From contig OV884056.1 in NCBI GenBank assembly GCA_930367215.1, positions 248,771,127 through 248,835,126 on the forward strand: DNA of 64,000 bases, written 5' to 3'. Shown in pieces: positions 45,913 to 57,641 of the stretch. Below the pieces are notes generated by a model. The model was not told the DNA's origin. It worked only from the letters and a program-made list of their open reading frames with translations, and searched no databases. A program made the position numbers and the translations under genes. Position 1 is the first letter of the stretch. The number at the start of each line of letters is the position of its first letter. The DNA comes from Pollenia angustigena (lineage: Eukaryota > Arthropoda > Insecta > Diptera > Polleniidae).

Positions 45913-46988
45913 GTACAAAACCTTGGTTCGTAGACGGAAATTTAATTTTAAATATTCCGGTGGCTCAAAATCCAAGTTCCCAATTAGACGAGTTGTTGAA
46001 AACTTTTGATTTAAGTGAAGTAAAACCTTATTTGACAAGTAAGTATATTTTTTTTTTAATTTTTTGTTTATTTCTCTAACAAAAACTAAATCAATAATTG
46101 TTCTACAGTATGGCATTGATGACGATACCTTGTCTGAAACGATTGCCTATAAAGTAGTTTCTTGGTTACAAAATCAATCTACTGTTAGCACAACAAACAC
46201 TCTGACTTCATCCCCTTGCACTTCAGATGGGAGTTCCAAGCTATCTAAGGTAATTTAAAAATTCACGTTTTTGCTTACTATTTATTATTATTATTTTTTC
46301 AGAGCCTTAAACTTATTTTAGAAAACAGCCTTAAAGGGAATGCTATTACAAGTTTTTATGAAAAAAATTGTCAATTAACCGACTCTATGGACCACTCAAA
46401 CCTAAAGCTCATTTTTTACTGCACTATGTAACATTTATAAAAAAATGTGGACCACCGAAGTTTACTTGGAGTATAAGGTTTGAGGCAAAACATAAGGACA
46501 CAAAAAGATATTGTAATAATTTGAACTCTAGAGTTAATGTCCCTTTAACACTATGTGAAAAAGCTGGATTAAAGTTTGCTTAATTTCTTGTGGATTATGA
46601 AAATGGAATTCCAGAAACTCTTATATTAAATGATATTAATAAAATTAAACCCATTCATAAATTAAGATATATTTTTGACCATTCGAAAATTATTTTTGAT
46701 TATGTTGTATTTTATGATAAAATCATTTTCCCAGGAAGAGTGTATAAAAAAAATTGTTACGTAACAATCAATAGAGAATATTTAAGTTTGTACAAAATTT
46801 CCTATATTGTAAAAGTTCAATCAAAAATTTATGTTTTATGTTATAAAGTTGAAACGAGCAACTTTGATGAACATTTCCAATCATATGTAGTAGGCAACTT
46901 AAAGGATGAATTAATTTTAAAAGAATTCCATGAATTTACAAGTCCACCCTTATATCTTTTCCCACTTAATAATGGTAAATTATATTAA
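45913..46988 (+). pseudogene. Intron-containing transposon-borne gene, SAM-like plus RFEAKH block
   Basis: Three exon-like blocks can be read. (1) 45921-46038: PWFVDGNLILNIPVAQNPSS followed by QLDELLKTFDLSEVKPYLT, SAM-like, before a GTAAGT donor. (2) 46110-46250: YGIDDDTLSETIAYKVVSWL, after a CTACAG acceptor and before GTAATT. (3) From about 46304, after TTTTTTCAG: SLKLILENSLKGNAITSFYE, then a deletion, then PLKPKAHFLLHY (46390-46429), KKCGPPKFTWSIRFEAKHKD, a stop near 46580, and a frame of 132 codons (46590-46988) rich in F, Y and I. I have seen the LHY...GP...RFEAKH pattern in uncharacterised multi-copy proteins of insects and other animals, but I cannot name the family. Joining phases and stops show decay. 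Confidence 0.55.
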
Positions 46989-47513
46989 AGAAATAAGTTT
47001 TTGTAAACTTTATTAAGTGTATCTAAAATAATAAATTATTAATAAATAAATAAATAAAAGAATGAAATAGAAATTGTTTTTTACTAAACCAACAAGCTTT
47101 AAAGTTATTTTGATATAGAAATCATTTAAAATTAACATGAAATTTCATGTTATTTCATCAGAGTTTCATGTTATTTTAATATTGCTATCATTTTAATACT
47201 AAATGATTTAATAGTAAATTTTAAACTAAGTTCGTGTTGATTTAATATAATATTCATGTTATTTTTACATTTTATACTGTTATTTTTAAAGGATTTAAAC
47301 ATAATTTTTACATGATTATCCCTTAAATTTTACTAGTATAAAATGTTAATTCAACATCGTTTCCTTTTGTTTTTAATTGAAAAATATTAATTTTTGTTTT
47401 ATTGTAAAATCATGTTAAATTAACATGAAACGCTAATGAAGCAAAATCATTATTAAAAAATGTTAAATTAACCTTGTTTTAATTGATTTTACAATGATTT
47501 TTTTCTGTGTGTA

Positions 47514-47899
47514 GGGGTTAAATTCATTTCCATCCCTACTTACGACAACATTGTTTTTCCTATAAAATCGTTACGGTACCCTGTATGACCATAACATTTT
47601 AGGAAATAATGCAAGTGTTGCCAATAAAGTCATTTATTAAAAAAAAACGAAAATTTTAAATTATGTCGCTAACGTTATTGTCGCGGTTAGGGCTCAATAA
47701 AATGTAAGTATGTATGTTAATGTTAATTTTTTTTTGTGTTCCATTGAATTTTTATTTAATTTTTTTTTGCGTTAATAAATTTAAAAAAAAAAGAAAAAAA
47801 AAATGGTACCGTGAAGGTCTAAAAAAATACTTTTTTTTGGAAGTTGGTACAAAATATAAAACTCCATTCAAAGCAGTGCTGCAGGAGGAATGAGCAAAA
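47514..47899. other. Unassigned AT-rich gap
   Basis: Contains A- and T-homopolymers (near 47755-47805) between the 6.6 kb element and the mariner remnant. No gene or clear repeat was seen. Confidence 0.4.
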
Positions 47900-49508
47900 A
47901 TTAATGAAATTAAAGTAGCTGTACATCTTCAGTTTGGTCGATAATTTAACCATGAATCGTCTTACAAACGAACAACGCTTGCAAATTTTTGAATTTTATT
48001 ATCAAAATGCGTGCTCTGTTAAAAAAGTTGATCGCGCGCTTCTTGTGTTCAGCGACGAAGCTCATTTTTGGCTCCATGGGTACGTTAATAAGCAGCATTG
48101 TCGATTTTGGAGTGAAGATCAGCCAGAAGCATTGCAAGAGCTACCAATGCATCCAATGGCATCATTGGACCGCACTTCTTCAAAGATAATGCGAATCGTA
48201 ACGTAACTGTGAATGGTGAGCGCTACCGTGAGATAATATTCAACTTTTGTTTGCCCAAAATACAAGAGCTTGACTTGCATGACATGTGGTTTCAACAAGA
48301 TGGTGCCAAATGCCACACAGCACGCTTAACAATGGACTTATTGTTAGGCGAGTTCGGTGAACATTTTATTTCACGGTCGGGACCGGTCCATTGGCCGCCT
48401 AGATCGTGCCTTTAGACTATTTTTTGTGGGGCTATGTTAAAGCTCATGTCTATACACACCAGAGAACGGCTTTGTGCAATTGCAAAAAAATCGCATTAAA
48501 TGAACAGCAACAAATACACTCGCTTGCGGTCATACAATCAAACTTGCGCAACCGCAAACATTCGCTGCTGGTTTGCAGTCATTCAAATAATGCACATCGT
48601 GCTTTGTTATTTATACCATCGTTGGCTTCGTTTTTTAATAAAGATGTTTGTGTGTTTGGTCCGACAATGATTGTTTTGGCAAAGAAAAAAAAAAAAAAAA
48701 TACAAACAAAAAAGCCAGAAATCAAGCAATTATTACTAATTTAGGCATTTAGCAGTTACTATGTAGTACAAGACAAAAAAATATTAAAATGAAACTAAAC
48801 GCACATACTGATGTAGGTAAAAACAATTTCCATAGAAACAGAATACTTTTTTTTTATCATCTTAAAAAGTACAGTAGTTCTGTATGTATGTATTCTTGTT
48901 ATTGTTGCTGTTAATTTTAACAAAGCGTCTCATCGAGTGGTTTACTGTTGTTATTGCTGTTAGTGTTAACAAAGCGTCTCATCGAGTGGACAATGACTAC
49001 TTGAATGCAAAAGTATAATAATGTGTGCCTTTAGAATTTACACAAGTGTGTTATATTGCGTGCGCAACAAAAATGCAAATAAAGCACTTTCAATAAAAAA
49101 TTAATACATGCAAAAATCAAATGTGAACGAAACGATGTAAAAATTACCAACGTTGAACTTTGTTTTGCAGGCAAAGAGTGAATGTAAATTTGAGCGTATG
49201 AATAAATCAAGAAAAATATTGATTTTGCAGTTCTCTGATGTACACCTGCCCGCTTCAATTGACGCATTGGAAGAACATTGAAGGATTTATTCAAGAGAGA
49301 CCGGCCGAAATGTTGGAAAGAGTATGCCAAAATTGGACTAAGCGGATGGATGGATTTGAGGCGCAGTCACGGTCAACATTTGCATGAAATAATCTTCAAA
49401 CATTAAATTATATGGACCGTTCTATCGATTCAAATAAAGATTTCATGAATTTTTCTGAATTTTATGTGTTTTTTTTTTAATTTTCTTATAGCTCTTAAAA
49501 AATCACCC
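47900..49508 (+). pseudogene. mariner (D34D) transposase remnant, interrupted
   Basis: N-terminus MNRLTNEQRLQIFEFYYQ (47952) with FYYQNACSVKK, then a deletion to LVFSDEAHFWLHGYVNKQ (first Asp), QHCRFWSEDQPEALQELP, a second deletion, NVTVNGERYREIIFNF, DMWFQQDGAKCHTARLT (second Asp) and LDYFLWGYVKAHVY (third Asp). The spacing of the last two fits D34D. A hAT MITE inserted after HVYTH (48460-49237). Downstream, ASIDALE, EMLERVCQNWTKRMD and the 3' inverted repeat TTAAAAAATCACCC (to 49508) follow. The 5' inverted repeat is not found. Confidence 0.88.
48460..49237. mobile_element. 778-bp hAT MITE in the mariner gene
   Basis: Termini CAGAGAAC and GTTCTCTG, extended by GCAATTGCAAAAAAAT-like sequence. 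The flanks ATACACAC (48452-48459) and ATGTACAC (49238-49245) agree at 6 of 8. Excising it with one flank restores the mariner frame across HVYTH-LPASIDALE, which is direct evidence for the insertion. Inside, a ~49-bp unit ending AACAAAGCGTCTCATCGAG is tandemly duplicated (48897-48990). Confidence 0.85.
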
Positions 49509-50490
49509 GATACTTTGCAAATTTGATGTTTTTAACTAAATAATTTTAAGAAATAGAATTCGGGAATTTAACTTCTTATTTTACCTTATTAACATGCAAA
49601 TAAAGATTTTTTTCTCCTTGTATTGCTGTTGTTGTTTGTACAACAAAATTTTAAAAACACACGTGTATTTACGCATATTGTTGTTTGAAAGTTATCCCAT
49701 TTTGTATTGTTTTAAGTACTTTTGTACTTAAATTTTTAAGTACGACTCGTAATAAAAGTAAGTGAAAAAAAACTTAAATTAAATACGAGTTTTTTTTGTG
49801 TTGTTCTAATTTCCTTTACACCCAAATTTCAAAAATCGTCTAAAGTTTTTTTATTCTTAAGTTAATTTACAAAGACAAAATTCTCTTAAATAATTAATAA
49901 CTTTGAATAATTAATTATATTTTGTTATGGTAACAACACAAAATAATGCTATTTAAAATTATTTCCATTTGAAATCAACTTTATTGTAGCAAAACATAAT
50001 CACCAAAATTAACCACACTTCAGACGACATATTGAAATAATTTCGCTTTGAAAATTCGTGTCTGTCAGCACTTGCCGACACGAATTTTTGATGAAATTTT
50101 GTTACATTTATGTAAACATAAAAGGAAAATTTTACACCACATTGTGGTGACCACAATACATGTTCATTTTTGTTTTGTTAAGAAAATGTTTACATATTAA
50201 CACTTTAAATTATTTTTATAATTAAATTTTGTCAACAAAACACTTGGAAAAATAAGTTTGTTAATTTTATATTAGGCGAACAAATTTTTAACAAATGGAC
50301 CAGAATAAAATTTTCTGAAGTTTTAAGTTGCGCTTTAAAAAAGCCAGTTTTTCGCCATATTCAAGACGTTAAAACTTCGCGAAATAATCTTTACTTATAA
50401 AACTTTTCTTATTAATTAAAAAATAAGAACATTTAAAAAATTTTTTTTTAGAAACGCTTTTCTTAAAAAAGAACATTTAAAAAAAATTTT
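49509..50490. other. Unassigned; small inverted repeats only
   Basis: AAAATTCGTGTCTGTCAG faces GCCGACACGAATTTTT near 50056-50095, and GTACTTAAATTTTTAAGTAC occurs at 49725. No gene was recognised. Confidence 0.4.
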
Positions 50491-50500
50491 GACCCCCCCC

Positions 50501-50831
50501 TAGATTTTATCCTGGCTACGCCCATGTATTCGTGTATTGTCATCGGGAATATGCATGCCTGCAAAGTTTCATCCATTTGCATTGAGTATAAAGCGGTTAA
50601 ATTAACGTTACAAGATTTGATTTTCCGAAGTGAAGCTAAAGAAGAGGTTTTAAAAAAAATTTTGCCCCCCCCCTAGATTTTATCCTGGCTACGCCCATGT
50701 ATTCGTGTATTGTCATCGGGAATATGCATGCCTGCAAAGTTTCATCCATTTGCATTGAGTATAAAGCGGTTAAATTAACGTTACAAGATTTGATTTTCCG
50801 AAGTGAAGCTAAAGAAGAGGTTTTAAAAAAT
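50501..50831. repeat. 173-bp unit, apparently identical direct duplication
   Basis: TAGATTTTATCCTGGCTACG starts at 50501 and again at 50674. The sequence through GCTAAAGAAGAGGTTTTAAA appears unchanged between copies. Each unit is preceded by a C-run. Identity implies a recent tandem duplication, or an assembly artefact. Confidence 0.85.
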
Positions 50832-51114
50832 ACACGAAAATAAGGGAAAATTGAATTTTCAAGCTTCAAGCTAAGATATCTCAGAGAAGAAACAAGATAT
50901 CATAAAGGTTAAATATTTAATTTAAAGGTGATAAATAGGACTTTTAGACGATATATCAAGTTTTATAAGTTATGATGTCTCGAATATCTTTATTAAACTT
51001 TAATCGAAGATATCGCAAAAATCTGAGGTGTTGGAGAAATTCGATGTAAACTAATTTTATAACTTGTTTATTACTACATATTATTTTTGCCAAACAAACA
51101 GGATTGCTAATGAC

Positions 51115-52530
51115 TATCAAGTTCATTTCGAGTCGGAAAAATGCCAACCAATTGTAAGGGAATGTAGAGATTAAGTTGCTAGTTCAGAAGGACGGCCCTA
51201 GTGGTATACATTAAACTTGCAACAAAAGCCTATGTATTACCTCCCCGTGCTAATCTCTGGAAACATCGATGGTAGATGGATAAAATACAGGGCTCTAGTT
51301 GAGACTTCGCTAAGAAATGGCAGAGCGAATTCCAAAAATCTAGCGCCCTTGAATTAATTCAATGGCGTGAAGTATTGACCATAGTACTTAAGGTGATATG
51401 GTTTTCCTCGGGGATCAGTGGCCCATAGGTGGGCATGCACACCTGTGCTGATCATTGGAGAGGTATTGGTTTATCAGCCACTTGTAGTGGAGACTCTTGT
51501 AATGCCAAGGGATTTGATTCGGGAAGCCAAATTTTTGTCTGTAACACTATTTGTGAAGGAAAGTCCGTCAGCGTTGGAGACGTGTGGTTGTTTGGAGTGG
51601 TTCGTAAGAGGTGTCAGGAGTGGTGAAGTGCACATCTGTGTGTGTTGATTAGTAAGCTTTCCTAGTAAGTTTGCTTCTGGGTCATTTCACCAGATGCCGC
51701 TAAAAAGAAAGTCTGAAAGTCTTCATACATTAGATGTGCACTACACGGTTGTAGAGATGTCAGAAAGTTGTGGTGTAGTGGGCATTTGATGTAGTCGGAC
51801 TAGTAGCCTGTCTTAGAATAGTAGTGCACATGGTTGCGCCCTTGGCCATGTGCTCTAATAGAGAGTGGGAAAATCCTTATGCATTGAATGTTGCACTACA
51901 CGGTTGTTTTTGAAGCCAAACTGAACAAGACATTTTATGTCTGGGAGGAAAGGTTTGTAGCGTTATGATACTAAGATGGGATTAGTAACACCATCCTGAT
52001 ACGGTTATTTCTATGTGCTTACACAGCGCAAGCCCGAGGGGAAGGCAGGTGAAAACTCTCCGTCGGTACCCGTTGCAATCCTTTCCAAAAATTAGTCCAA
52101 AAATAACATCTTGGTTGTAGCAGTGTTTCCTTTGCAAAAGATGAGTGTTACTGAACAAAGACTAGTCGATAAACCGATTACACAAGGTGGCTGTGGTGCT
52201 ACCCAAACTTACGCGGGTAGATGCTTTCCAAATTGCAATTGGAACTTGTGGAGTGGTTCGGTTGCAAGGAGGAAACATCTGTGTCCTGTTACTATTTAAC
52301 AGGAGCTGCATGACAAGTTGGAACAATGCAGCAGAGATTAGATAGCTAGAACTTCATAGCAAGGAGTTTGAATGTTTTCAGTACTGCCAACTGCTTACAT
52401 ATTGCAAGATATGCGAGTCTTGTCAACTCTGTACATCGACATTTAGTTAATGTAAAAAACTCAGTGGCTAAGACCCACCAGCAATTACGTCAGAGTAACA
52501 GGTATGCATGTAAAACATGGACATTTGTAG
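51115..52530. other. GC-richer unidentified block between foldback pieces
   Basis: A short foldback-family piece (51126-51165, CGAGTCGGAAAAATGCCAAC) lies at the left, and a foldback arm starts at 52531 on the right. The block may therefore be the cargo between two foldback arms. It has markedly higher GC than its surroundings and internal imperfect direct repeats: TGCACTACACGGTTGT at 51729 and 51892, and TGGAGTGGTTCG at 51591 and 52248. Short open frames (51418-51648 and 51429-51626) have no recognised domain. Confidence 0.4.
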
Positions 52531-52790
52531 GGGAATGTAAGAAAAGATAAACTCACTGTTTATTTTTGGTGTTTTGTTTAAGCTTTGATATTGTTATTAG
52601 TAAGCCTTCGAGTGTTTATAATTCTAATTCGCTTTAAGGTTTTATTTGTTTAATATTTTTGGCTTTTTTGTAATCTTTGGAAAAGGTTTCCTGATGAGCT
52701 CAACATAAATTTCCGTGTATTTATCAAATATGAAAAATTCGGAATTTAGCATGTCATACAGCAATCTTATTAATGATAAAAAATAAATTT
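52531..52790 (-). repeat. Foldback family right arm
   Basis: GAATGTAAGAAAAGATAAAC, TTGGTGTTTTGTTTAAGCTT and GGTTTCCTGATGAGCTC in the order seen at 5290-5460. TATAATTCTAATTCGCTTTAAGG matches the inverse of the 4111-4130 version, whereas 5228 has a different middle, so at least two subtypes of arm exist. Confidence 0.75.
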
Positions 52791-53408
52791 CGTTGGTTTT
52801 AATGATGAATTTTTAAATTAACTATTCTTTTAATCACGCTATGATTTCATAAGAGGGGTGGGTTCAAATACGATTGTTTACGATCATGAGTCGAAATTTT
52901 ACACGTTTCCACATTTTCCAAACTATTTGTTTTGCATTGGCTTTAACTTTATTTTATTTTTTTTGTTGGCTAAAGAGCTGTCTTCAAAACTTAACTTTTG
53001 GGTTATGAATAATCACTTGCTTTTGATGGAAAAGAAGAACCACGATCAGAACGTATACCTAAACGTAAACTTTATTATTATTTTTAATCGAAGTTAGGCG
53101 AAGTTTTGTCCGAAAACAGATATCACAGTTGTGCAACATCAGAAACTGGACTGGTAAAAGATCAACCTAATAAGAGGGGCATCATAGAGAGAATAATTTG
53201 CAACATTGATACATAATATTACATAAATCGTGATTCGCTTACATCCTGAAAAGCATATACTACATCTAGACAGTGTATGCTAAAGGCAAGAGTATTCCAG
53301 CGGGAACGGTCTATAAGGCGGCTGAGGCAATATTTTCTTAATAGTTTTCGGCTGGTCTTGCAAAATGTGAACGAGTGCAGAGATGCCAACTCATTAAACA
53401 ATATTTTT
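52791..53408. other. Unassigned; possible hAT-like scrap on minus strand
   Basis: A 60-codon minus frame at 53219-53401 contains RLIDRSRWNTLAFSIHCLDVV. This faintly recalls the LSETRW region of hAT transposases, but it is too short and diverged to call. Nothing else was recognised. Confidence 0.25.
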
Positions 53409-54375
53409 AGGGCTGCCAGATAAATTTGTGAGAAAATCGTCAGTTTCCTAAGAAAAAACTAAAAAAAATCGTCTTTATCGTTTCGAAAAATCGTCAAAAA
53501 AATCGGACAACTTAAAATTTAATTCTTTTTAAACAATTTTTGTTCGATTTTTATAAAAAAAAAAACATTTAAACAAAACATAATTACTTCATACCAAGCT
53601 AGCATTTTCAATCGTGATAGAGATACTGGGAGTCTAATGAAGAGTGTCTATGATCGTTGATCACCGCATTTTGTAATCGTAGAAGATTCCTCACACGGGA
53701 AAAACTGTAAAACGACTGAGATTCTTCCATAGCACAGCGAAATACGCTTTTCAATCATTGTGGGAATTGTGGGTAAAGATAATCTAACGAGACTTTCATG
53801 TCAAGAATCGTATGAGACTCATGTAGATATTCTATTACAAGTCGTGAAATGCTTGCCGTATAATTGTTGAAGATATGATTTATACAGAGAGTCGTAAAAG
53901 GTTCATTCGATGATGGTTTGACGAAAGATAAACAAAGTGCAACTTTGTTGTTTTTGTACTCTGAAAACAATCAAAGATTTTCTTAAGACTTGCATATTGC
54001 GCTTCTAGTTTTTGAATAGAGCGGTCTGAACGGAAAACCCGATTTTGACAGCTCCTTTAGTAGTGAAGTTTGCCGCTATTGCTAATTAATAATGGCAATT
54101 TAGCTATTTTTTTGGACAATCCAGCGTTTTGATCTCTACGTTGATACAACGTTGACGCCCTTACTTTGGTATGGCATATCAGCGTAAAAGCTAAGCGAAA
54201 GAAAACCTTCCGCCTTTTGCTCTTGTTAAGGTACCTGGTATACATTCCAAGATTAAAAAACGAATGTGTCAAAAAATGTAATGTTTTATTTAGACTTTGG
54301 AGACTGCATATCGGCACTAATTTCGGAACAAAAAATCGTCAAAATGACGATAAATCGTAAAATCTTGCAGCCCTG
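53409..54375. mobile_element. hAT-like non-autonomous element, AGGGCTGC termini
   Basis: AGGGCTGCCAGATAAATTTG at the left faces the inverse of CAGGGCTGCAAGATTTTACG. AAATCGTCA motifs are repeated in both subterminal zones. No matching 8-bp flanks were found, so the superfamily rests on terminus style. Minus-strand frames at 53755-53970 and 54057-54317 have no identifiable domain. Confidence 0.5.
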
Positions 54376-55480
54376 ACTATATCTATCTTCTATATATGTA
54401 TATAAAAAGAAGTGTACACTTTGATGTCACCACTAACTGTGAAAACAGGTAGACCGATTGCAACAAAAACGTTGGGGTAAGTAAGGGATAGTCTGTAGAT
54501 GGTTTATGTAAAGTTTGCATGAAATCGGCCCAGTGGTTCCGGAGATATGGCATTTAGATTTTCCTATATATTTTCATACAATTATCAACAAAATGCCCTT
54601 CATTTTTAACTCGTTGGAAACTCCTTGACTGATTTTTATGAAATTTTGTATATGTTTTTATTAGGTATGAGAATAGGTCGTAGAGTTTATTTTATAGGGA
54701 ATAGGGCGTGAAATAGGGAAAGTAGTAAAAGCTCTCCCATCCTATATCTGCTTATCAAATCGACCGATTTTCTGGAAACTTTGCAGGAAAATAGTGTAAC
54801 ATCTGGAAAGAACTAAAGACTCAAATTTTTATTATTTAGGGCGTGAAATAGGGCAATAAAGGTAAAAGCTCCCGCTCCCCAATCTTTTAAACTAATCAAC
54901 CGGGTTTCTTAAAATTTGGCATGCAGACACTGTAACATCTGAAAGGAAATAGGGCGTGAGATAGGGCAATAGCGGTAAAAGCTCCCCTTCCCTATATCTT
55001 TTAAACTAATGAGCGGGTTTTCTTAAAATTTGGCATGCAGACACTCTAACATCTTAAAGGAAATAGGATGTGAAATATGGGAAAAGGGCTGAAAGCCAAA
55101 TAGTGTTGCAGCTAGAAAGTACTATAGCCTATAGTTTTTATTATTTAGGGCGTGAAGCAGGAGTGGTAAAAGGTCCCTTCCCTATATCTTCTTAACTAAT
55201 CAACCGGTTTTCTTAAAATTTGGCATGCAGGCACTGTAACATCCGAAAGAGAATAGGGCAAGAGGAGTAAAAGCTCCCCCTCCCTATATCTTCCTAACTA
55301 TTCAACTAATTTTCTTGAAATTTGTCGGGCAAATAGTGTAACATCTGGAAAGAACTAAAGCCTATAATTTTTATCTTCTTAACTAATCAACAGTTTTTCT
55401 TAAAATTTGGCATGCAGACACTGTAACATCTGAAAGAAATAAGTTATATGGCAAAACAACGTTTGCCGGGCCAGCTAGTT
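54376..55480 (+). mobile_element. DINE-1/Helentron-like element with minisatellite core
   Basis: The 5' part TATATAAAAAGAAGTGTACA...TTTGATGTCACCACTAACTG is followed by an array with TTAAAATTTGGCATGCAGAC repeating near 54910, 55022, 55212 and 55400 (and weaker units near 54773 and 55314). Units also carry AGGGCGTGAAATAGGG and TAAAAGCTCCC. The 3' end is GCAAAACAACGTTTGCCGGG then CCAGCTAGTT. A conserved 5' block, central tandem repeats and a CTAGT end match the known DINE-1 design. It encodes no helicase. Confidence 0.6.
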
Positions 55481-56735
55481 ATGTATAAAAAAAATCAAAA
55501 ATTGGGAATTAAACACGTCATAGAGAAATCTTATCAATGATTGCAGCCAAATATTTAAATATTAACATTTATAGCGATGTTTTAAATGTTATTTTTTTGG
55601 AGGAGTGGTATTTGCATCGGAGCTGACAAAAAATGGTTAGTGGAAGACACTACGTAAAATTATAGACTGATTTCCACCAATTAATACACACTTTTTCCTT
55701 ATGACAATTAAATCATATGAACCAAATTTCATTTAAAATTATCTTCAAAATTGATACCTATCTGTACTCTTCGCACGAGGTTACCATGGACAGACAACCA
55801 GCTGGAGGGACAGACCTCGTTAGATCGTTTCAGAAAGTGATTCTGAGTCGACCGCTGTGATAAAAGGTGCAGTACAACTATGTTTATGTGGGTATACAAT
55901 TGTTTGTAAGGATTAAAAAAAAATTCATCCACTATCAAAATATGCTTAAAAAAAGTTAAATATGCAGCAAAATGCTATTTTCCCTAAAATATGTAAAAAA
56001 ATGCAGTTAATGCAATATTTACAAAAAGCTCAAAAACGGATAAATATATTGCTGATGCATTAATTGGCTGCACAAGGAAAAACATGAAATGGAATATCAA
56101 CGGTTTTCCTGCTTATATTTTTAATAAGATTCTTTCAATGTTTATAAATTTACTACGCGATTCTCTCAGAAAAACAAGAAATCTTACTATTCCGAACCAA
56201 AAGTAAAACTGGGCAAACCGAGCTTAGTAGTAATTATAAAATGGGCCGAATTCGAGCTTTTTTTAGTTTAGGTTTAAATTTTTTTTCGCGATTTAAGTTC
56301 TTAAAAAAGGGCCGCTCAGCTGATCATTATTTTGATCGCATATTACGGCGTCTGGTCGCATATTCTAGGTGGTTTTTAAAAATTGTTTTCCCAAATACAT
56401 AAATTGTTTTTTGTGCAGGTCCCTTGTGATCATCTTAGCATAGATCATAATAAATTTAACCTTTTTAGTCTCACCAAATATAGAGCATCTCTTTGGCATT
56501 ATTGCGACTAGTTGATCAGGCTTCACAAACGACCGTTTTCGCTTTGTGTTGTCTTAATGTCTCCCTTTTTTATGATGATTCGGAGCGAAAATTTCTTCTT
56601 TTTATTATTTTGGATGGCCAAAATGATGCTTTACATTTCGGACATCCAAAATCATGTTTAGCGTCTCTCGGCTGCAATTTGTGTATTTGCTCAAAATGAT
56701 TAAAATTCTTCTTGGGATTGTTAGCAATCTTCATA
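55481..56735. other. Unassigned, with one TATACCC-type repeat fragment
   Basis: On the minus strand, 55740-55880 reads TATACCCACATAAACATAG, GGTCGACTCAGAATCACTTT and GGTTGTCTGTCCATGGTAAC, i.e. the dispersed repeat family of 8340 and 24170. The rest shows no gene. Confidence 0.45.
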
Positions 56736-56737
56736 TA

Positions 56738-57195
56738 CAGTCAAATCCCGATAATTCGTACCCCGATAAATCGTAATTCCCGATAATTCGTAATAAACTG
56801 ACGGTCCCTTGAAAAAATCTCGTTAATTCGTAAAATTTCTATACATTTAGGTCCCCTCGCTAATTCGTAATTTTTTTTTCAAATAAAATCTTCTTTACCT
56901 CTTATAAATCGTAATTCTTTGCTAACTTCCACTTATAATTCGTAATAAAAACAACAGAAACATAGAAAGAATGATTTTTTGTTTACCACTATTTTTTGCG
57001 TGCATTTTTTCTTTTGCTTGTGTGTGTGCTTATTTATTATTTTTTATTGTTTTAGTAAATAAATTGAAAAACCCCGTTAATTCGTATTTATTTTATTTTA
57101 AACCCGTTAAATCGAAACCCCGCTAAATCGAAAACCCCTATAATTCGTAAGAAATGGCCGGTTCCTTGCGATTACGAATTATCGGGATTCTACTG
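56738..57195. mobile_element. 458-bp pogo/Tigger-like MITE
   Basis: CAGTCAAATCCCGATAATTC at the left and the inverse of CAGTAGAATCCCGATAATTC at the right are flanked by TA (56736-56737 and 57196-57197). ATAATTCGTAA repeats fill both subterminal regions. CAG-start termini with TA target sites are known for pogo/Tigger elements. Confidence 0.85.
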
Positions 57196-57197
57196 TA

Positions 57198-57641
57198 CTA
57201 CGTTTATACGCCCACTTATTCGCAAATAAATATATTGCAAGTAGAGAATATTGCCGCATAAACAGTGAATTAAATTTTTATTTGCGAATAGCAAACTCAT
57301 GAAAACAATTCCTGATTAACGACACTATTTGCAAATAAGATTTTAAGCATTGCCACACTTTTAACCATTTTACGTTCTTATTTCGATGTGGTACATTCAT
57401 ATGACAACAAAAGTAAAATTAAATCGAAAATGTGCAAATAAATTTCAAAATACACAATAATTTTTGATCTTTTTCATTTAAAAAATAAAAAGTTTATATA
57501 CATACAGTGTTACTAAATGAATAAATTTTCCATCTGGCATCACTTAAAAATAAGAATTTTCAATACGAAATAGACATATAAACAGTGAGTTAGTTAATCG
57601 CAAATAATTTTTATTCGCGAATAGGATACGTATAAACGTAG
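57198..57641. mobile_element. 444-bp Tc1/mariner-type MITE, directly abutting
   Basis: CTACGTTTATACG and its inverse are perfect 13-bp termini, followed by TATTCGCAAATAAA-type sequence on both arms. TA flanks it (57196-57197, shared with the preceding MITE, and 57642-57643). No coding sequence. Confidence 0.85.

Larger units (their letters stand above)
40889..47511 (+). mobile_element. 6.6 kb TIR element carrying a multi-exon gene remnant
   Basis: The ends CACACAGAAAAAAATC (left) and its inverse (right) are flanked by TA (40887-40888 and 47512-47513). GTAAAATTAAC-like sequence follows inside both ends. The subterminal zones, to about 41170 and from about 47020, are dense in TTAACATG/CATGTTAA. 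Removing the RTE LINE (41183-44156) and the hAT element (44433-45912) leaves about 2.15 kb with the gene remnant at 45913-46988. A TA duplication is compatible with several superfamilies. I cannot name this one. Confidence 0.65.
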
